Position numbers and translations under genes: made by a program. Shown in pieces: positions 50,185 through 61,900 of a DNA stretch of 64,000 nucleotides. Every line of letters starts with the position of its first letter. Within the stretch, counting starts at the first letter, position 1. Under the pieces are notes generated by a model that was not told the origin of the DNA, ran no database searches, and saw only the letters and a program-made list of their open reading frames with translations. The stretch is from Glandiceps talaboti. Its lineage: Eukaryota; Hemichordata; Enteropneusta; Spengelidae. Location: the NCBI RefSeq assembly GCF_964340395.1, contig NC_135556.1, forward strand, positions 4,419,501-4,483,500. Reading direction: 5' to 3'.

Positions 50185-51250
50185 CAAGTAAACAGGAGAA
50201 ACACTGGAAACCAGACATTGTCCATAATGGGTAATAAATGAAATAGACACCTGAAACCAGACATTGTCCATAATAGGTAATAAATGAAATGGACGTCTGA
50301 AACCAGACATTGTCCATAATAGGTAATAAATGAAATAGACACCTGAAACCAGACATTGTCCATAATAGGTAATAAATGAAATGGACACCTGAAACCAGAC
50401 ATTGTCCATAATGGGTAATAAATGAAATAGACACCTGAAACCAGACATTGTCCATAATAGGTAATAAATGAAATAGACACCTGAAACCAGACATTGTCCA
50501 TAATGGGTAATAAATGAAATAGACACCTGAAACCAGACATTGTCCATAATGGGTAATAAATGAAATAGACACCTGAAACCAGACATTGTCCATAATAGGT
50601 AATAAATGAAATAGACACCTGAAACCAGACATTGTCCATAATAGGTAATAAATGAAATAGACACCTGAAACCAGACATTGTCCATAATGGGTAATAAATG
50701 AAATAGACACCTGAAACCAGACATTGTCCATAATGGGTAATAAATGAAATAGACACCTGAAACCAGACATTGTCCATAATAGGTAATAAATGAAATAGAC
50801 ACCTGAAACCAGACATTGTCCATAATAGGTAATAAATGAAATAGACACCTGAAACCAGACATTGTCCATAATAGGTAATAAATGAAATAGACACCTGAAA
50901 CCAGACATTGTCCATAATGGGTAATAAATGAAATAGACACCTGAAACCAGACATTGTCCATAATGGGTAATAAATGAAATAGACACCTGAAACCAGACAT
51001 TGTCCATAATAGGTAATAAATGAAATAGACACCTGAAACCAGACATTGTCCATAATGGGTAATAAATGAAATAGACACCTGAAACCAGACATTGTCCATA
51101 ATAGGTAATAAATGAAATAGACACCTGAAACCAGACATTGTCCATAATAGGTAATAAATGAAATAGACACCTGTAACCAGACATTGTCCATAAAAGGTAA
51201 TAAATGAAATAGACACCTGAAACCAGACATTGTCCATAATGGGTAATAAC
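50185..51250. repeat. minisatellite, unit 46 bp, about 23 copies
   Basis: Copies of GAAATAGACACCTGAAACCA, GACATTGTCCATAAT and (A/G)GGTAATAAAT. All three minus-strand frames are open across it (335-359 codons). The units are highly uniform, with the main variation at a single A/G. Confidence 0.97.
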
Positions 51251-51739
51251 GGGTAAAAAATGGGTAACGAATATATTATTTAGTATGTATTATTGACAGT
51301 CTTATAACCATTCTAACTCTTTCTTGTTTTATGCATGATTTAGAAAATTGGCAGGCTATGGGAATTGAACATGCTATTTAATTCATTTATGAAATTGGCA
51401 AGCTAGATGAAATGTATGTTCCATTAGATTTATAGTTTCAAGAGTTCACACCTTGGTAATTGAATCATAAACACATTGATTGACTTGATTGAAAGAGCTG
51501 TCAGGCAGAATGTTGAAGTATATGTATGATAATCTGTCGTTTTAAGTTGCTTTGGCTAGTTATCAAAATTCCTGTACAACTTTTCTATCAAATTAGTACA
51601 AAAGTGTTAGACAAAAAAGACATGGAGATAGACAATATTATTTGTATTAACGTATGAAATAAACATTTTTAAATTAATTTATTCATATAGTCCATGGCAG
51701 GATTATAATGTGTTTAATATTGACCAGCTGTTTGGACAG

Positions 51740-52115
51740 CATTTGTACCTCCCGTAAGGGTATGGGAGGTATTAAAAGGGGGATGTCTGTCTGTGTGTGA
51801 TTAGTTTTTGAGCGAGATTTGTTCATGTTGATTAGGGAAATTTGCATATCAATGAAATCAACTAATTAAGCAATCTCTTAAGACTGCATACTTCAATTTC
51901 AATATAATTTAGTATATTCGTTAAACATAACAACATACATTTGTCCCATAAAATTTGTTGATGTACCTTACAGCATTAATTGATAATTTGCATAATTAAT
52001 TATTTTTGGTAATTAGGCAATACCTTAAGAATACATACTTCAATTTCAGAATAATTCAGTACATGACATATGCTGACCATAACAATCGCATATGTTAGCT
52101 TGTTGATGCACTTTT
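51740..52115 (-). repeat. reverse copy of the 889-1580 dispersed repeat, with flanking palindrome
   Basis: At 51830-52110 the reverse complement contains TTAATTATGCAAATTATCAA and TTGAAGTATG-type blocks spaced about 150 bp apart, as at 889-1580. At 51748-51775 the inverted words TACCTCCC and GGGAGGTA form a hairpin next to it. Confidence 0.65.
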
Positions 52116-52179
52116 CTGTTTTGTTAAGGCTCAGACCCCAGTTTGGTGATCTCACGTTAAGAGTGGTAAGAAGGAAAAA

Positions 52180-52335
52180 TTATGAGTTCCCCAGTCATTT
52201 GCCTGGTTCTCTTCCAGTGTTTGCTTAGGGCAGTAGGTAACTGAAATGTACCTGAGTTCCCCAGTCATTTTCCAGGGTTCCTTACTATCGTTTTGCTTAG
52301 GGCAGTAATAAAGTAGGTGAAATCTACCTGAGTAC
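52180..52335. repeat. tandem duplication, unit about 77 bp, 2 copies
   Basis: GAGTTCCCCAGTCATTT, CTTCCAGTGTTTGCTTAGGG-like and GCAGTA(GGTAA/ATAAA) blocks occur twice in the same order. Confidence 0.85.
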
Positions 52336-53262
52336 CAGGATATATTTAGTGAATGCTACTTTGTCAACCAAGAGTTCACAGACATTGTTAATGTATTCAT
52401 TGGCTCAATGGAAAGACCATACAGCGTGTTTCTGGAAAGTGATGCAGGTAAAAATGTAGCCCACACCCCAGCTTTCTTGCCAGGTGTTATCCCTAATCCA
52501 TGTACTATGGAATGAAAAGCAGTATACTTCAATTATGGTCAAATTATTCATAAATACATTATTCACTTGTTTGATAACATTTATTCACAGTGGAAAGTAG
52601 TGAAAAGAAAATACAGTTGCCAAGTCAAATATGAGTGACACAAGTGTGCCATGAATGCAATTACACATTTTATGAGCTCACGTGTTGTGTGACATATTGC
52701 CCAGGGCCAGGTTAATGAGAGGAAATGGGCATTTGGTAATGTGCTATAATTGAAATTCAACAGCATGAAACTAACAACTTTTAGCATACAGTGGATAGTT
52801 TTAAAGGTTAACGTAATGATTGATGAAGTAGGTAGGAGTTAATTTGCATTACTAAACATTGAGATCAGATTATCTCACTGTGAACACACTGTGTATTATC
52901 AGTATTTCATACATTTTGAAATTTACATATCTGAAATTCAAATTCTGTGTTTGTTCCATAGATTTCGGCATTTTTATGCCATTATCTGTTATTGGTAATT
53001 AAGAGATGTATTTTTGATAAGCACATAACATTTAATTGATTGTATCAATACAACATAAATATTATGTATTAAACATTTACTCTAAATAGTGGAATTTTCT
53101 TCTGAAATTTGTTCTGAAATATCTCAATGCAGTTAATCAAAATGCTCACCAGAAAGAATGATATGGAGTAACACATTAGAAATAGAAATATTTGTACATC
53201 CTGTATGAGTTGCCATGGAAATATTAATGTACTAAACTGTTAGACATTATACATTCATCAGT
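52336..53262 (+). other. intron or flank, nothing recognised
   Basis: No supported feature. Confidence 0.5.
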
Positions 53263-53323
53263 TTCTCTCTCTGTCTCTCTCTGTCTGTCTCTCGGTCTGT
53301 CTCTGTGTCTATCTCTGTCTCTG

Positions 53324-53395
<72 letters not shown>

Positions 53396-53422
53396 TGCTC
53401 TCTCTCTCGCTCTCTCTCGCTC
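53263..53422. repeat. (TC)n compound microsatellite
   Basis: CTCTGTCTCT-type sequence runs into long TC runs with rare G interruptions. The Arg/Glu open frame on the minus strand is an artefact. Confidence 0.95.
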
Positions 53423-53867
53423 ACAAATTGATGTGTGATTGCCTACAATATGGTTGGTAATGTCTGTGTAAGTGGTTGTAACAGGTTTATTAGCATTGCA
53501 GCTTACAAACTATAAAACTTTAAGACCCATTGAAAAACTTTTAAGATCTATTTTCCTATAAATTTTAGGTTTTCAATACAATAAAGCTTCATTTCTGGGC
53601 TTTTACTAGATGTTTTAACTTCAAGATGTGTTAAAATTACTATTGTTATATTTAGGAAACTGTATTACTGGGTGTTTTTACAACTCCTAGGTAGTAAAAT
53701 AGAGAAAGGAAATAGATTGTGTGTGAAATAGACAGTAATGAAGCCCACATCACAGTCACACCTCCAGGCTAATCAATTTCACCATGAGTGCACTAATGAG
53801 AGCTCTTACTAACCACTAACCGGAGTTTGTCGATTTTGCCTTGAAGCTGTATTGTCTATTTCACCAA

Positions 53868-54312
53868 ATGGGAGATAATTCTACTGAGATAAAGAAAAGG
53901 TCAATGTGTTCTGACTTACTGGTCTGTTAGTACATAAAATCTCTCTCTCTCTCAGTCTTTCCCTCTGTCTTACACTTTTGTGGGGAGATAATTCTACTGA
54001 GATAAAGAAAAGGTCAATGTGTTCTGACTTACTGGTCTGTTAGTACATAAAATCTCTCTCTCTCTCAGTCTTTCCCTCTGTCTTACACTTTTGTGGGGAG
54101 ATAATTGTACTGAGATAAAGAAAAGGTCAATGTGTTCTGACTTACTGGTCTGTTAGTACATAAAATCTCTCTCTCTGTCTTTCCCTCTGTCTTACACTTT
54201 TGTGGGGAGATAATTCTTCTGAGATAAAGAAAAGGTCAATGTGTTCTGACTTACTGGTCTGTTAGTACATAAAATCTCCTTCTCTCTGTCTTTCTCTCTC
54301 TCTGTCTTATAC
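53868..54312. repeat. tandem repeat, unit about 113 bp, 4 copies
   Basis: GGGAGATAATTCTACTGAGA, AAAGGTCAATGTGTTCTGAC and TTACACTTTTGTG recur at about 53870, 53983, 54095 and 54206, each with a variable TCTC run. Confidence 0.93.
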
Positions 54313-55420
54313 TTTCGTGTTAGGTTTAGAGATTCTTACCTGATCTCAAACAATCAGACACACAGACAAAGACACGCACACACACACACACACAGTATTT
54401 CACTATATCTCTCTCTCTCTTTCTGTCTAACACTTTCATATTAGGTACAGAGATTTTTACTTGATCTCAGTGGCAATCAACACAGGCTGGAGGTCAAGGG
54501 TCAATGCAGTGGCAATCCTCATAGTGACAGGCACATGTTTATCAATAACGGCTTCCAACTATGTACAATCTGTTTTCTGTACAATAGTCTGAGTTACTTT
54601 GACATGTACAAACACATCAGACATGAAATATGGTATATATTAAAAATGAAATCAGCTCTTTACAGTAGATCTACTTTATGTGACATCCAAGTGTAATTTA
54701 TAAGACAGTGTCTAATTTATTATTGTGTTATCATCATAACGGTATTTGTTATCATGCATGAGATTTATTTTATGAAAATCAATTTGATTTCCAACTTGGG
54801 ATTATAAGATATGATGTGGCTTGGGTACAATTAGTAATATTCAGATTTCATTTTCTTTAACTAAATGACCTAGAGGGAATATTTGTATTGTATTGCTAAA
54901 TTAATGACTTCATATTACCTTGTGTATAATAAGTGCTGTGTATGTATGTATCCATGGTAACATAAAGGAACTAAACAATAAATATGAAAATTATGATCAT
55001 TTTATAGTACAACAGTTTTATAGTACATCTACATGTGAGGTATTAATTATGGAGAGATGGACATCACCGTGGTGGGGGGGGGGGACTTTAGTCTAGAATG
55101 AAAAAATTAGCAACATTGCTGGAAACACTGAGAGTTCTTGATATTTGGTAGAGTCACAGAAGAAATATCAGCTCTAGTTTGCAAGAATGATTTATAAGTG
55201 AGGATCGTGATATAATATTACTTTATTCAGACTCCATATTCACAACCTCACAACAAGTCTTCTGAGTTGCCCTACAAACATACCTATAACAAATATATAC
55301 ATTATAGACTGTCCTGAATGACATATGTTACAGATATGTTTATCACATGACATGTATATGTCATGAAGATTGACAAGCCATGTTTAATGCATACTGTCTT
55401 GAATAAGTAAGGTATTTACA
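54313..55420 (+). other. intron or flank, simple repeats only
   Basis: A short CA run near 54370, a TC run near 54409 and a G-run near 55072 are visible. No exon is supported. Confidence 0.5.
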
Positions 55421-55690
55421 ACAGGCCTTTTCAAAATTTACCATGGTGGCGCTCTACTTCCTGTCTGTGTGTACCTTGGGGGTATACATGGTACAGGTTA
55501 CTCAGTTAATCATAGAGCACTGCTTTCCTCGATGTCTGAACAATACGAAAAATATCTCTAATTTACACTTCTACAGAGTACACCAAGGGAGAAAGCTCTT
55601 ACAAAATGGTACTATGAGGTGATGAGTGAGGGCACTGTATTCTCAGCTTCCTGTTTGCAATCTTGACTGGCCTATTAAGCTATGCTGTAC
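55421..55690 (+). mobile_element. dispersed repeat copy B (SINE- or MITE-like)
   Basis: This is the plus-strand partner of the minus-strand copy at 15266-15535. It starts near AGGCCTTTTCAAAATTTACC and ends near CTTGACTGGCCTATTA. AGGCC-type words at both ends may be terminal remnants. A polymerase III box or tail was not recognised, so the class is open. Confidence 0.7.
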
Positions 55691-55814
55691 AAATAAATCA
55701 AGTTAAAATTTGAAGTATTGGGTGAATTACCGTAACAATGTTTTTAAATTGTCTGATTACATATAAATGTTGTATGGGTCATATGACTTTTTCCAAGTCC
55801 AAATTTGTCATATG

Positions 55815-57500
55815 TGGAAGAAGTTACCCAGAACTCTCCTACCATTTAGCTTAGAGTCAGAAGTTACCCAGAACTCTCCTACCATTTAGCCTAGAGTCAG
55901 AAGTCACCCAGAACTCTCCTATCATTTAGCCTAGAGTCAGAAGTTACCCAGAACTCTCCTACCATTTAGCTTAGAGTCAGAAGTTACCCAGAACTCTCCT
56001 ATCATTTAGCCTAGATTCAGAAGTTACCCAGAACTCTCCTACCATTTAGCCTAGAGTCAGAAGTTACCCAGACCTCTCCTACCATTTAGCCTAGAGTCAG
56101 AAGTTACCCAGAACTCTCCTACCATTTAGCCTAGAGTCAGAAGTTACCCAGAACTCTCCCACCATTTAGCCTAGAGTCAGAAGTTACCCAGAACTCTCCT
56201 ACCATTTAGCCTAGAGTCAGAAGTTACCCAGAACTCTCCTATCATTTAGCGTAGCATCAGAAGTTACCCAGACCTCTCCTATCATTTAGCCTAGAGTCAG
56301 AAGTTACCCAGAACTCTCCTATCATTTAGCATAGAGTCAGAAGTTACCCAGAATCCTCCTACCATTTAGCTTAGAGTCAGAAGTTACCCAGACCTCTCCT
56401 ATCATTTAGCCTAGAGTCAGAAGTTACCCAGAACTCTCCTACCATTTAGCCTAGAGTCAGAAGTTACCCAGACCTCTCCTACCATTTAGCCTAGAGTCAG
56501 AAGTTACCCAGAACTCTCCTATCATTTAGCGTAGCATCAGAAGTTACCCAGACCTCTCCTATCATTTAGCCTAGAGTCAGAAGTTACCCAGAACTCTCCT
56601 ATCATTTAGCATAGAGTCAGAAGTTACCCAGAATCCTCCTACCATTTAGCTTAGAGTCAGAAGTTACCCAGAACTCTCCTATCATTTAGCGTAGCATCAG
56701 AAGTTACCCAGACCTCTCCTATCATTTAGCCTAGAGTCAGAAGTTACCCAGAACTCTCCTACCATTTAGCCTAGAGTCAGAAGTTACCCAGAACTCTCCT
56801 ACCATTTAGCCTAGAGTCAGAAGTTACCCAGAACCCTCCTATCATTTAGCCTAGAGTCAGAAGTTACCCAGAACTCTCCTATCATTTAGCCTAGAGTCAG
56901 AAGTTACCCAGAATCCTCCTACCATTTAGCCTAGAGTCAGAAGTTACCCAGAATCCTCCTACCATTTAGCTTAGAGTCAGAAATTACCCAGAACTCTCCT
57001 ACCATTTAGCCTAGAGTCAGAAGTTACCCAGAACTCTCCTACCATTTAGCCTAGAGTCAGAAGTTACCCAGACCTCTCCTACCATTTAGCCTAGAGTCAG
57101 AAGTTACCCAGAACTCTCCCACCATTTAGCTTAGAGTCAGAAGTTACCCAGACCTCTCCTATCATTTAGCCTAGAGTCAGAAGTTACCCAGAACTCTCCT
57201 ACCATTTAGCCTAGCATCAGAAATTACCCAGAACTCTCCTATCATTTAGCCTAGAGTCAGAAGTTACCCAGAACTCTCCTATCATTTAGCCTAGAGTCAG
57301 AAGTTACCCGGAACTCTCCTACCATTTAGCCTAGAGTCAGAAGTTACCCGGAACTCTCCTATCATTTAGCCTAGAGTCAGAAGTTACCCGGAACTCTCCT
57401 ACCATTTAGCTTAGAGTCAGAAGTTACCCAGAACTCTCCTACCATTTAGCTTAGAGTCAGAAGTTACCCAGAACTCTCCTACCATTTAGCCTAGCGTCAG
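55815..57500. repeat. minisatellite, unit exactly 40 bp, about 42 copies, no indels
   Basis: Copies of AAGTTACCCAGAACTCTCCT plus A(C/T)CATTTAGCCTAGAGTCAG. The unit stays in exact 40-bp register through the array, with base changes only. Rare variants (GTAGCATCAG at 56251, 56531 and 56691; GAATCCTCCT) recur as blocks, showing internal multi-unit duplication. Confidence 0.97.
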
Positions 57501-57897
57501 ATGTATAAGAATACACAAGGTAGGCATTGCTGATAGAACTTGTTGATAAACCACTGATTTAGAATATAACACAATCTTTAATTTAATCAGATAAGATAAT
57601 CTGCAATCCTTTCTACAAAATATGTACATCCAGCCTTTTCTGCTGAAATACTCATTCAGTCTAGAAATTACATTAATTCACCATAATTACATATCCATTC
57701 TTATTTCATGATTTTGTCTGACAAAAGATACAGGGATGTTAGCATTTACAAGGTCATATTGTAGTCGTGGGTGGTATAGAAGTACCCAAGGTCCAACCTT
57801 GCAAACATATCCAAACATGCATAGAAAACATGGGTCTGTCATTTAGACAAGATATCCGATTTTCATACTGGGTTTTAAAAACATTCATTCCATCATA

Positions 57898-58165
57898 CAA
57901 GTTAATATCTAAATGATATCATTATATACCAGTGCATAACAAGTTAATATCTAAATGATATCATTATATACCAGTGCATAACAAGTTAATATCTAAATGA
58001 TATCATTATATACCAGTGCATAACAAGTTAATATCTAAATGATATCATTATATACCAGTGCATAACAAGTTAATATCTAAATGATATCATTATATACCAG
58101 TGCATAACAAGTTAATATCTAAATGATATCAATAAGGTATTCATTATATACCAGTGCATAACAAT
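57898..58165. repeat. tandem repeat, unit 42 bp, about 6 copies
   Basis: AAGTTAATATCTAAATGATA, TCATTATATACCAGTGCATA and AC repeat; the last copy carries an insertion around AATAAGGTATTC. Confidence 0.95.
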
Positions 58166-58455
58166 CATACAAGTTACTCAATATGTGAACTGTATCTGAT
58201 TATAACTAATCAATCCATTTTAATAGAATTTCATTGAGATGTTGCTGCAGGCATATTAATTTCACATAACCAATCCTTTGAGAAATAACTTTAATATATA
58301 AACATGTAACGTTTAAGTCCATTTATTAAATGTTATTGAGTCATTTGATACACACCTGCCTTGTATAAGATATAGTTGTCAGTTATTGTTAGAAACTGCT
58401 CTGAAAACTGACTAGGAGAATTGCTGAGATTTTCATGTCCCTACCTAGATCCTCA

Positions 58456-58637
<182 letters not shown>

Positions 58638-58990
58638 CAAATGCCAACTGAAAGGTCACATAAGTCTAATACAGTAATCTTTGAAGTGTGAATGTGAGGA
58701 TGACTGAGACTATAGTACTAGTAACTTAACTTGCTAGTAACTTAATCAGCTTGACAACATCAGCATTTCATTGTGACTCCTAATTTTGAGTTAGAATATA
58801 AAAAGATAGTATATTAAGAAAAATGGTCAGTCAAGTACAATGAGAAATATTTAGCAAAGTGCCAATGAAAGGTGACTGGAGTCTAATGTAGTTATCTTTG
58901 AACTGTGAAGACAAATGACAGTAATTTAGTTTGCTAGAATCAAATTTGCCTAATTTTGAGTTGATATATAAAAAGAGAATATACATGATT
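58638..58990. repeat. diverged direct duplication, about 150-190 bp
   Basis: GTCTAATACAGTAATCTTTGAA and GTCTAATGTAGTTATCTTTGAA start two blocks. Both end with CTAATTTTGAGTT, then ATATAAAAAGA. Confidence 0.7.
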
Positions 58991-61900
58991 GTATAAAGGA
59001 GAGGGTAACACATGCTGAGGAAGAATTGATAATTACGGACGTCAAGTTACTGTTGTATTGAAGTATATTGACTCCAAATATACCTGTTCACCTAATCGGC
59101 CTTCATATTTCTACAATATTTCAAATTTTTAGTTGGCCTTTGAATTCAACTTTTTGTCGGATTGAAAAAAATCTTCTCATTAACCTTTAGACTTCAAAAT
59201 ACTAATCAATATACAAGGATACAGACTATTATAGTATACATTTTACATTTTATCAGTGTTAGATCAAGACATCAATAATTATATAGACTTACATAAAATA
59301 TAAAAGTTCAGATTTGATGATAATGTCCAACTACATGACAGCTTCGTCAGGGACTGAAATATACAACTAAATGGTAAAAAAATTAATACATAAAAAATAG
59401 ATAGTTCTAAGAGTAATATTAAAGAACAAAGCATACCTGTATGATATGATATGTATAAGTAAATAATTAGATATTATCCCCAATATTTGTCTCCATTCAG
59501 CCAAGGAAAATATGAGTGACCTAAGACCATGACATAGACACGTTGACATGAGGTAGAACAACCAGAATATATATTCCATATTTTTTGTTGAACCTGGCAT
59601 GTGAATGGTAATAAGCACTTCTGGTCACTCTCTCAAATATAGTCAAAGAAAACATCTGAAGTCAAAGGTATAACACAGACATGAAATATCATGTAAACAA
59701 TATAATGAATTTATTAAATAGTATATATAAGGACAACTTTAATAGCAATTATGTAGGAAAAGTCTGTACTTATTCCAAGTCTTGTAGAAAGGATGCTCTT
59801 TTTTCAAAAGCATAAAATAAATATCTGGCACAGTTTCTTATAACAGTAGGATTTCAATTGTTCATAAACCTCAAATCATTATAATCAGATAATGGCTTTT
59901 CTGTATACATCATAGGAATATACTGTTGTCTGAGACATGCAGAAGTATTTGATGTACATTGTAACAACCATGTGTAAGCCACTTCAGATTATAAATAAAC
60001 AACACACCAGTTAAAAAAAGAAATAAACAGAGTAAGGATAAAGAACAAAGCAAATATTAAACAGTATTACAATGACCATCAATATTATATGAATAATATA
60101 TCTATGACTAGTATAGAGATAATATAATTGTCATTTCAGGAAATTGATCATTTATCTTTCTTTCTAGATTCCCGTTACTTGTTAAATATTCAAAATGAAA
60201 TCATGATATTTGCAGAGAACAAGATCATCTTGTTAAACGTCTGACTAAAATGTCAGGGAAAGCATATATAAGCAAGCAATTTGCCCATTCTATGGATTTG
60301 TTGTATGTTTACCTCAATGTGTATTTCACCGGGGGGAAATGAAATGAAGAACTTCCAATATAAGAAAGCAATCAATTCTAAAACACTTTCAATAAAATGA
60401 CACCGGGATTTATCATGAATACATCATATGCCCATATCTACTATGAATACATCTAAGCTAGTGATGAATTTGTTTCAGAGAAATTACCTCCGGATTGTGC
60501 TTACAGATCACCTCTATTAAGAAGATTGAAAGAAGTTCTACAAAGACTATAGTGATATAGGCATACAGAATTCATATTGTCTTTCAATCACACAGTTTGC
60601 CCCAGATCTGTTTATCAAGTTGAACCAGAAACGATTTCTGTTGAGATTATCCTCCACCAACAAGTTAATTTTGTTTTCATGACATACGTAACCCGACTAT
60701 AAGCTGTCAGTTTTTTTTATGTAATGCCTGACTGAAAGCTGTCACTGGTGTGTATATTAATTGTATTCTTGATTTGATTAAGTCCTGGAAAAGTAATCAG
60801 GAAGGGATCATGTACGGTCAATTTAAAGCAAAAGATCTACAGGGAGATAATACTGGAGTTGAGATAATTAGTAATTGAGAGATCGCCGACAAGTAGCCCT
60901 TTGATGAAAACATTTCAAATTGAATCACTGCTGTTAACTTCAGTCTGTTTGACTCTAATGAATGTCTCCTGCTATCCTTCCTGGTACAATACTTGATATG
61001 ATATGATAGCGGTTTTTGTTACAATTTGTGTGATATGTATACCTCAGATTTGCATATCAATAAAAGTGTGGGTTTACTGATTAAGATGCATAAAAGTGTG
61101 GGTTTACTGATTAAAGATGCATAAAAGTGTGGGTTTACAATTTTGGAAAATAGATGACAGAAAAATTAATGGGTGGATGTATTTCTAATACAGAATTTTA
61201 ACAGCAATATAGACTTGTAACTGAGACAGATCTCTCTACCCCTCAGGTCAAACGAAACTGAAAATTGACATTTTACGATGCGGTAAATGTCTGAAATGAA
61301 ATTAGCCTAGAATTCTAGTTACGAAGTACTTACAGAGATTGTATCGGTTTTAAACATAGCGTGAAATTTTACAAAATGGAAATAAATTCAGTGAATGACA
61401 AGAGATTCAGAAAACATCAATCAAGGGTGAAATTAGAAATACTGAGATAAATTATTATAACTAGTCTATTTTTACCGCGGTGTAGAAATGGGTTTATTGA
61501 CATCCAGGCAGGTAACTGAATTGTGTCTTAGTGCTTCCGAAATGCTTTAAAAGATCACCTGAAATGCAGTAGACCTAAATCACTTTCATGTTAATGTAAA
61601 AAGTGACACTTTGTGAGTATACTGTCATCATGTATAGATAGTACACTTTATTGGAGGTCTTAGTTTACCAAAATAAACACAAAGTAAAACTATTGTTTCA
61701 CCATGGTGATATGAGCTATTGAATAGATCAGGATAAAAACGTAAACATGTACCATGAAGGTCAATTCAGGCAAAATATGGAAGATAAAATAGCAATGAAC
61801 GATTAGCCAACATCTGCATCGGATTTTAATCAGATTGGATTTAACTGTGCCCACACACAGTAGGATGATATTTGATAATTTATGATGGCATCCATGATCT

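Noticed and set aside
50158-51237. Minus-strand open frames of 335-359 codons
   Set aside because: They come from a 46-bp minisatellite; the peptide is periodic and the same in all frames after shifting.
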